The position numbers and the translations under genes were made by a program. This document shows, piece after piece, positions 58,440-64,000 of a stretch of 64,000 nucleotides of DNA (within the stretch, counting starts at the first letter, position 1; each line of letters starts with the position of its first letter). A model generated the notes under the pieces. The model was not told the origin of the DNA, searched no databases, and saw only the letters and a program-made list of their open reading frames with translations. This stretch comes from Lithobates sylvaticus (Eukaryota > Chordata > Amphibia > Anura > Ranidae), in the NCBI GenBank assembly GCA_028564925.1, contig CM053026.1, positions 643,415,844 to 643,479,843 of the forward strand, written 5' to 3'.

Positions 58440-58800
58440 TTAAACCATTCACAACTGAGCGTTTTGTAGCTTGAAGCCTGAAGCTACCAAACGCTTGAGG
58501 GGAAAAAATCAATTATTCTCTATGGAGATGGTTCAAATCTCCACTCCAAGTCGCCTGAAGCCCAACGCTTGAAGCTCAAACAAGTTCTGAAACCTTTTTT
58601 GTTGCTTGAATCGGGCAGATTTGTTTTTTTTTGGAGCATTTGTATTCCCATAGAAATGAATGGAAACGCTCCATTTGAGCATCTTAGCGCTTCTTTGAGC
58701 GTTTCTACACGCGTTTTGCCGCTTTTATCTGCTCAAGTGAAATAGATTTCCATAAAGAAAATGACATAAAAATACACAGGAAATGCACAGATTTCCATTT
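58440..58800. repeat. Frog MITE-like sequence rich in GCGTTT/AAACGC
   Basis: Alternating AGCGTTT, AAACGCT and GCTTGAAGC words make the segment self-complementary. It abuts the MADF fragment at 58815 and could be the subterminal part of another Harbinger element. Confidence 0.5.
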
Positions 58801-58814
58801 TTGGTTAGCAGACA

Positions 58815-59033
58815 TGGAGGAAAGCAACATGGATGAGGAAGTGATGGATGAGGCAGTATCTATTTTAGACCTGGAGAGGTTTATCCGAATGGTAAAGCAG
58901 CATACCTGCCTCTACAATTTCAGAGATCCATGCTACAAGCTTTGAGCGAGCAAGAGGAGGGCATGGAACCAGATTGCCAGCCAAGTGTTCACAAACCGGG
59001 CAGACAAGAAATGCCTATGTGAAGGATGATAAA
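58815..59033 (+). pseudogene. MADF-domain gene fragment (first exon) of another Harbinger-like element
   Basis: ATG at 58815 opens MEESNMDEEVMDEAVSILDL, then ERFIRMVKQHTCLYNFRDPC, an acidic leader followed by the start of a MADF domain. AWNQIASQVF, the second conserved MADF block, follows. One in-frame TGA interrupts it after CYKL (about 58943), with another stop near 59026. The exon ends at a good donor, AAAG|GTAAGA. It is not close to the MADF gene at 21059-22226, so it represents a second MADF lineage. No transposase is adjacent. Confidence 0.7.
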
Positions 59034-59129
59034 GGTAAGATAAACCCCTGCAAACTGAACTAACCACCAAACCGACCATAGGGAGATGATAGGATGATTG
59101 TTATTTAGTACATTATCTAAACATAAATA

Positions 59130-59245
59130 ACAGATTCTTAGAGTCGGTTCACACAGGGGCAACACGACTTCCAGCGCGACTTTTGGAGGCAACTTGGACA
59201 CGACTTTAAGTCACCCCCAGGCCAGGCGACTTTGGCCGTGGCCAA
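59130..59245. repeat. Short MITE-like piece
   Basis: GTCGGTTCACACAGGGGC followed by GCGACTTTTGGAGG, and at the other side GGCGACTTTGGCC, resemble termini and subtermini of Harbinger MITEs; no duplication is found. Confidence 0.4.
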
Positions 59246-59249
59246 TCAC

Positions 59250-59640
59250 AGAATAATAAGCTCTCCAGGGGGAACTCCATGCCAAATTTTAAATAAAAAA
59301 ACAGCATGGGTTCCCCTCCAAGAGCATACCAGGCCCTTAGGTCTGGTATGGATTTTAAGGAGAACCGTCATGGGGGTCCCCCCAAAAAAACGTCATGTGG
59401 TCCCCCCAAAATCCATACCAGACCCTTATCCGAGCACGCAGCCAGGAAAGGAGGTGGGGAAGAGCAAGTTCCCCCCTCCTGAACCGTACCAGGCCGCATG
59501 CCTCAACATGGGGGGGTGGGTGCTTGGGGAAAGGGGGGCACCCTGCGGCCCCCCCACACACCCCCCAAAGCACCTTGTCCCCCATTTTGATAAGGACAAG
59601 GGCCTCTTCCCTACAACCCTGGCCGTTGGTTGTCGCGGTC
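59250..59640 (+). repeat. Family G repeat
   Basis: AAATCCATACCAGACCCTTA, CCGAGCACGCAGCCAGG, CCTCAACATGGGGGGG and CTCTTCCCTACAACCCTGGC in the family order, ending where the LINE 5' end begins. Confidence 0.7.
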
Positions 59641-59744
59641 TGCGGGGGGCGTGGCTTGGCGCGCAACGGAGATGGTCGCATAAGAGAGGAGCTCCGTCAG
59701 ACCCAAGGCCCTAAGCAACTTTTCTGCCGAAACAACAGCCGATA

Positions 59745-60857
59745 ATGAGCAAACAGACCCGCTCTACTCAGCACACACGATCCCGCAGATCCACCGCTGC
59801 CTCCGCGGGGAGGAATATCACCGAACTTTTCAAGAACCAGGCCGCGATTCAGCGGATCGCGGCCGGGGGGAAAATGGCGCCAGTGCACCACGAGGAGGAC
59901 ATGTCCGAGGACTCCCAGCCTGCAAGTGAGGAGAACGGTAGGAGGAATACCCGTACAGATCACCCCCTTACCTACTCAGACATGTCGGGCTTTGCAGCCG
60001 ACATTAAAGCCTCTTTCTCGGCCGCCATTACCGACCTAAAGACCAACCTGCTGGTCCTTACAGAAAAGATGGCCTCCGCCGAAGCGGCAGGGAAAAGCAG
60101 GGACAGGGACATACACAGACTGGAAGGGGTGGCAGCCTCACACGCTATGCACTTTATTGAAATGAACAGGCACATGGAGGACTTGGACAATAGGGGAAGG
60201 AGGTGTAATATCAGGGTGCGAGGTATTCCCGAATCTGTAACGGCCGAACAGATCACCCCAGCACTACAGAGGGTATTCAACAGCTTGCTGGAGAGACCTG
60301 AAGACACGGAAATCGAATTCGTCCGTGCGCACAGAGCACTCAGAGCAAGAGGACCTGACACACTACCTCCACGGGACATTATATGTTGCCTGCAGAAATT
60401 CACACTAAAGGAGGAAATTATGTTTAAGGCAAGGAGGAATGAACACATTGTTTTCAACGGCGAAAACATAAAGCTCTTCCAAGACCTATCGCAGATCACG
60501 TTGCGGAACCGCAGGGCTCTGCGCCCCCTACTGGATGCTCTAAGGGAAAAAGATCTACGCTACACCTGGCGCTTCCCCTTCGCCCTTCTCGTGACGCACG
60601 GCGGTAAACAACACATTCTACGTACGCCGAACGACCTACCAGAATTCTGTGACGCCTTACACCTGGGACGCATTGATCTTCCCGAGTGGTACCACGAGTT
60701 TGCACTGCAGCCAAGGGAAAGAAGCCCCCCACACTCACCTCAGGCGACACCAGAAAAACACCTAGCGAAGAAGGCGCGCCAGAACCGCCAAGATGGCTTC
60801 GGACCTGGTACACCTCGCAACAAACCCCATTCCTCGAGGACACCCTACGAAGATTAA
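59745..60857 (+). CDS. LINE ORF1 protein (RNA-binding chaperone), intact, 370 aa
   Basis: L1-type ORF1p, a trimeric nucleic-acid chaperone that coats LINE RNA in the cytoplasmic particle. Residues 1-80 are basic or disordered (MSKQTRSTQHTRSRR). About 80-150 form a coiled coil (FAADIKASFSAAITDLKTNL to MNRHMEDLDNRGRR). About 152-240 form the RRM (CNIRVRGIPESV, then IEFVRAHRALRARGPD and PRDIICCLQKFTLKEEIM). 245-300 are the C-terminal domain (IKLFQDLSQITLRNRRALRP, WRFPFALLVTHGG). A Pro/basic tail follows. The frame has no stop. The start follows CCGATAATGAGC directly after the short leader. Confidence 0.9.
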   Translation: MSKQTRSTQHTRSRRSTAASAGRNITELFKNQAAIQRIAAGGKMAPVHHEEDMSEDSQPASEENGRRNTRTDHPLTYSDMSGFAADIKASFSAAITDLKTNLLVLTEKMASAEAAGKSRDRDIHRLEGVAASHAMHFIEMNRHMEDLDNRGRRCNIRVRGIPESVTAEQITPALQRVFNSLLERPEDTEIEFVRAHRALRARGPDTLPPRDIICCLQKFTLKEEIMFKARRNEHIVFNGENIKLFQDLSQITLRNRRALRPLLDALREKDLRYTWRFPFALLVTHGGKQHILRTPNDLPEFCDALHLGRIDLPEWYHEFALQPRERSPPHSPQATPEKHLAKKARQNRQDGFGPGTPRNKPHSSRTPYED

Positions 60858-62500
60858 CAGAAACAGACACCGACCTACACCGCAGACACCCGACCCCGGC
60901 TAACTGCGCAATGGCTGGACGGAGGACGCTGAGTGATGACCCAAGACCTGAATGCCGCCTACACCCCAGCTTACTGAGAGCTTACGTACAACAGGTACTA
61001 TCTATTTTTATCTTTCATCCCCCGGGGCCCGAACTTACGCTGCCACGGGCAGTAGCCCAGGGAATAACCTACACCGCTCAGATGGAGCCAACACGCACCA
61101 TCCACTAGATCGTAGACGACTCCTCACCAAATTGGACACACTTACCAAGCAGATAGCAGTGTCCATATTGCCTCTAACTGAACCCACTGTAAAGCCCAGG
61201 GACATGTCTCACTACCTTGCCAACATAGGGGAGCTGCACATGAAGGCCCCAACTGGAGGGTGTAGCTCTCCTAGCTAGATCTCACGGACTCCGACTGCCC
61301 TGGGCATCTGGGAGCCAGATGAACACCAACAATGGAGGGGAAAACCCCATCCTTCCTCGCTTATCCCATCGCTATTATATTTTATGTTTACTTTATTACA
61401 TGCCCAGTCTGCTCTAACGGTGGGCCCATTTAAGACAGGCACTCTCTACTTTTATTTTATTTCATCTCACCCCGCTTGATTCGCAACTGCCTAGTTAGGG
61501 GCAGCAACCCAGGATACAGCTCACCCCACCCAATCGGAGCCAACATGCCCTGACCACCTGGTCGAAGATGACCCCTCACAGAACTGAACACACTTACCAT
61601 GCAGATACTAGTGTTCACACTGCTTTGAACCGAACACACCGCAGGACCCAGGGTCATGGCTCGTCACCCTACCATCATAAGCGAGTTACACATAAAGGAT
61701 CCAACTAGAAGGTGTTCTGACACTGGCTAGACTGTACTAAACCAGCCAGCCCTGAACATTAGGGAACTGAGCGTGCAGCCAATGACAGAAGGGGGCAAAA
61801 ATCCATCATAATGCACTTATTTTATTTCAATGTTATCATATTTTATACTTATATTATTTTTTATTTTATTTTATTTCACTTCATCTCTTCTACATGACTT
61901 TGCTCAGTGTCTTCCGTCCGCCGTGTATTTGCCTATGATACGCAGTGGTGCCCCCGGTGTAGAGTATAACTAAACCAGCAGTTTGGTATCCATGTTCAAC
62001 CCCCCCCCCCCCCCGTTATCTTATTGTGTTGTTGATAACTTTACCGTAGACATTGCATTCATCTGCCAGGCAGAAAAATCAAAAAACCTTTTTTTAAATG
62101 CTACCTTAAGCGATCAGGAGGGCCTAGGTCTGACCCCTCCAACAGTTTACAGAACCTATTGTTCTTACTATTGGCTACTCACAGCCCTATCTCTGGTTGT
62201 GTGTCTCCCAGGTTACCCCACAATTAGTCACGCACCCATCTGAGGACCAACATCCTCGCAGGGACGTTACTGTCAGATCCACCTGGACAACCCGATTGTT
62301 CAGGCGGACCACCTACCCCATATCTCCCTCTCCTACATTCTGTCACTTTCTCACTCAATCTCTTCTACCTTCACTAATCTATCCTCGCTGCTACCTATTG
62401 TGATATATAAGATTTGGACTTGTAACCAGTTCAGCTTCCTAATATATATTTTGAGTTGTGATTACAGGCGCGCGTTGCCGTCTCTCTCTGGACCTGTCAA
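60858..62500 (+). other. LINE inter-ORF region with a diverged 450-bp duplication
   Basis: 1.64 kb separate ORF1 and ORF2. About 61049-61470 and 61501-61870 are tandem copies about 452 bp apart. Shared blocks are GGAGCCAACA, ACACTTACCAAGCAGATA/ACACTTACCATGCAGATA, AGGGTGT..CT.GCTAG and TTTTATTTTATTTCA. Divergence is about 25-30 percent by eye. A C run is at about 61999-62013. No long conserved frame is seen. Confidence 0.65.
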
Positions 62501-64000
62501 ATGGCCTACTCAGCACTTGGCAGAACACCGAAACTGGTGTCTCACAATGTACAGGGGTTGAACATCCCCGAGAAACGTTCCACCCTGCTCCGCGAACTCA
62601 AAAAGGGTAAGCCTAAAATTGTTTTTTTTACAAGAAACTCACTTTAAGACACACCAGGTTCCCAGGCTCACCGACTCCTATTTTACCGAGGCACACCACT
62701 CTACTAATGACTCTTCCAAATCCAAAGGGGTGTCCATCTTGCTCAGCAAGGACGCCACCTTTGAGGTTACTGACAAGTTGATTGACCCGGAGGGGAGGTA
62801 TATTCTCCTCAAAGGGACCCTAGCAGGAACGCCCACCACACTGGCGAACGTGTATTTCCCTAACACGGGTCACTTAACATTTTGTAGACAACTAGTGGAA
62901 ACCCTGTTAGCCTTTAGCACAGGACGTTTAATTCTGGGCGGTGACTTCAACATCCCCTTAGACCCATTACTGGACACATCCTCAGGGAAAACATACATTA
63001 CATTTCAAATTTTAAAACAGATCAAGAAACTCCTGCACAAACTAGAATTAGTAGACACTTGGCGATATCTACACCCGAACGATAAAGACTTCTCCTTTTT
63101 CTCAGTACCGCATAACCGCCATTCCAGAATTGACTACCTATTTATTACACAGAGAGACCTACACTCAGTCACAGAAGCCAACATAGGCATACAATCAATA
63201 TCCGATCATGCTCCAATCTCACTGGATCTTGACTTAACCACAAACAATAGAAGCTCCCCACAATGGAGATTGAACTCCTCCCTTTTGACTGATCCAACAC
63301 TACTTCCACAAATACACGCGGCCCTTAAGGAATTTTTCACACTGAACGCTACACCCGATGCGACCCCACTGACTATTTGGGAGGCACATAAGTGCAACAT
63401 TAGGGGACTCCTGATGAGCCTTGGGGCCCGCAGGAAAAGAGAGAGAGAAGCTGAAATCCGAACATTATCACAAAAAATCAAGGCCCTAGAAACACTACAC
63501 AAACAGTCCCTATCTACACACTCGGCCACGGAACTCCTTGAAGCTAGAAAAGCACTCAGACAATTGCTGGAGAATAAGACTAAACGCATCCTCTTTTTTA
63601 AAAAAAAGATATATTACGAACAGGGAGACAAGGCTGGACACATGCTGGCGAGAGCGTTAAAAGACTTGACCACCAATAACACAATTCTCGGCATCCGAGA
63701 CAAAGACGGAAACTTAGATAGGACAACGACCAAAATAGCACAACACTTCCAAGACTACTATAACAACCTGTATAACTTACCTACACCACATAGACCCCCT
63801 GACCTCAAAGGGCACAGACACCAGATAATCAAAAACTTCATTGAAGATTCTAACCTACCATCCCTACAGATGGAGGATTCCTCTGAACTAGACAAACCCA
63901 TAGACCAATCAGAGATCAAATGGGCCATAAAGGAACTAAAGACTAGTAAGAGCCCCGGACCAGACGGCTATACCGCCATATACTATAAGACCTTCGCTGA
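62501..64000 (+). CDS. LINE ORF2: AP endonuclease and start of reverse transcriptase, one frameshift
   Basis: Encodes the endonuclease/reverse transcriptase that nicks target DNA and primes reverse transcription there. ATG at 62501 gives MAYSALGRTPKLVSHNVQGL; the SHNVQGLN box is the first APE motif. A run of 8 T at 62632-62639 shifts the frame by one; seven T would keep it. From there the frame is open to the window end. APE motifs are LQETH, LGGDFN (about 62935-62952), SRIDYLFIT (about 63125) and SDHAP (about 63200). The entry to the reverse transcriptase, KTSKSPGPDGYTAIYYKTF, is at about 63943-63998. Only about 500 codons are visible, of roughly 1,200 expected. Apart from the T run, the copy looks functional. 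Confidence 0.88.

Larger units (their letters stand above)
59645..64000 (+). mobile_element. L1/Tx1-like LINE, 5' part, continuing past the window
   Basis: Begins near GCGTGGCTTGGCGCGCAACG (about 59648) with a leader of about 95 bp. It carries intact ORF1 (59745-60857), an unusually long 1.64-kb inter-ORF region, then ORF2 from 62501 through endonuclease to the start of the reverse transcriptase at the window edge. The 5' end is not truncated, which is rare for LINE copies. Coding damage in the visible part is a single-base expansion in ORF2, so the copy is young. Confidence 0.88.

Overview
The window looks like repeat-dense, non-genic DNA from an anuran, most likely a ranid-type frog. No rRNA, tRNA or bacterial-style gene is visible, and I found no host gene I can support. 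The content is almost entirely vertebrate-type transposable elements: Tc1/mariner, PIF/Harbinger, hAT-like and TTAA-type MITEs, CR1 and L1/Tx1-like LINEs, and Penelope-like elements. Several interspersed families that I associate from memory with ranid genomes recur many times. The organism call is therefore an inference from repeat content.

Layout. 0-2.8 kb: frog repeats, a 48-bp minimal MITE and a 1.4-kb inverted/tandem block. 2.96-4.58 kb: a structurally complete Tc1 transposon with an intact 340-aa DD34E transposase and about 213-bp terminal inverted repeats. 5.6-7.4 kb: microsatellites and a 32-bp minisatellite. 8.4-15.1 kb: MITEs, including two nested in a dead Tc1-like element. 15.9-20.0 kb: a head-to-head pair of truncated Penelope-like copies forming a giant inverted repeat with a GIY-YIG endonuclease domain near its centre. 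20.0-27.6 kb: a large PIF/Harbinger transposon. 29.2-30.0 and 33.1-33.5 kb: minisatellites. 34.7-35.6 kb: CR1. 38.6-39.5 kb: L1 ORF1 fossil. 41.4-42.9 kb: Penelope-like reverse transcriptase fossil. 42.9-48.1 kb: a second, decayed copy of the same Harbinger family that has lost one gene. 50.3-52.2 kb: LINE 3' ends. 56.8-57.4 kb: MITE. 58.8-59.0 kb: another MADF-gene fragment. 59.6 kb to the end: the 5' part of an L1/Tx1-like LINE with intact ORF1 and an almost intact ORF2 that runs off the window.

The most interesting system is the 7.6-kb Harbinger element (20034-27645). It carries three protein genes between matching 22-bp inverted termini: a two-exon DDE transposase (minus), a two-exon MADF-domain protein (minus) and a three-exon Myb/SANT-like protein (plus). 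The MADF and Myb/SANT genes diverge from one 330-bp region; the transposase and Myb/SANT genes converge on a conserved intergenic palindrome. All exon joins have GT/AG sites in matching phase. Harbinger elements usually encode a transposase plus one accessory DNA-binding protein, so two accessory proteins of different fold in one element is unusual. The decayed copy at 42.9-48.1 kb keeps the same gene order, introns and palindromes, but a deletion has removed the MADF gene. MITEs at 258-305, 14666-15093, 37020-37310 and 40394-40809 share this family's termini and are probably mobilised by it.
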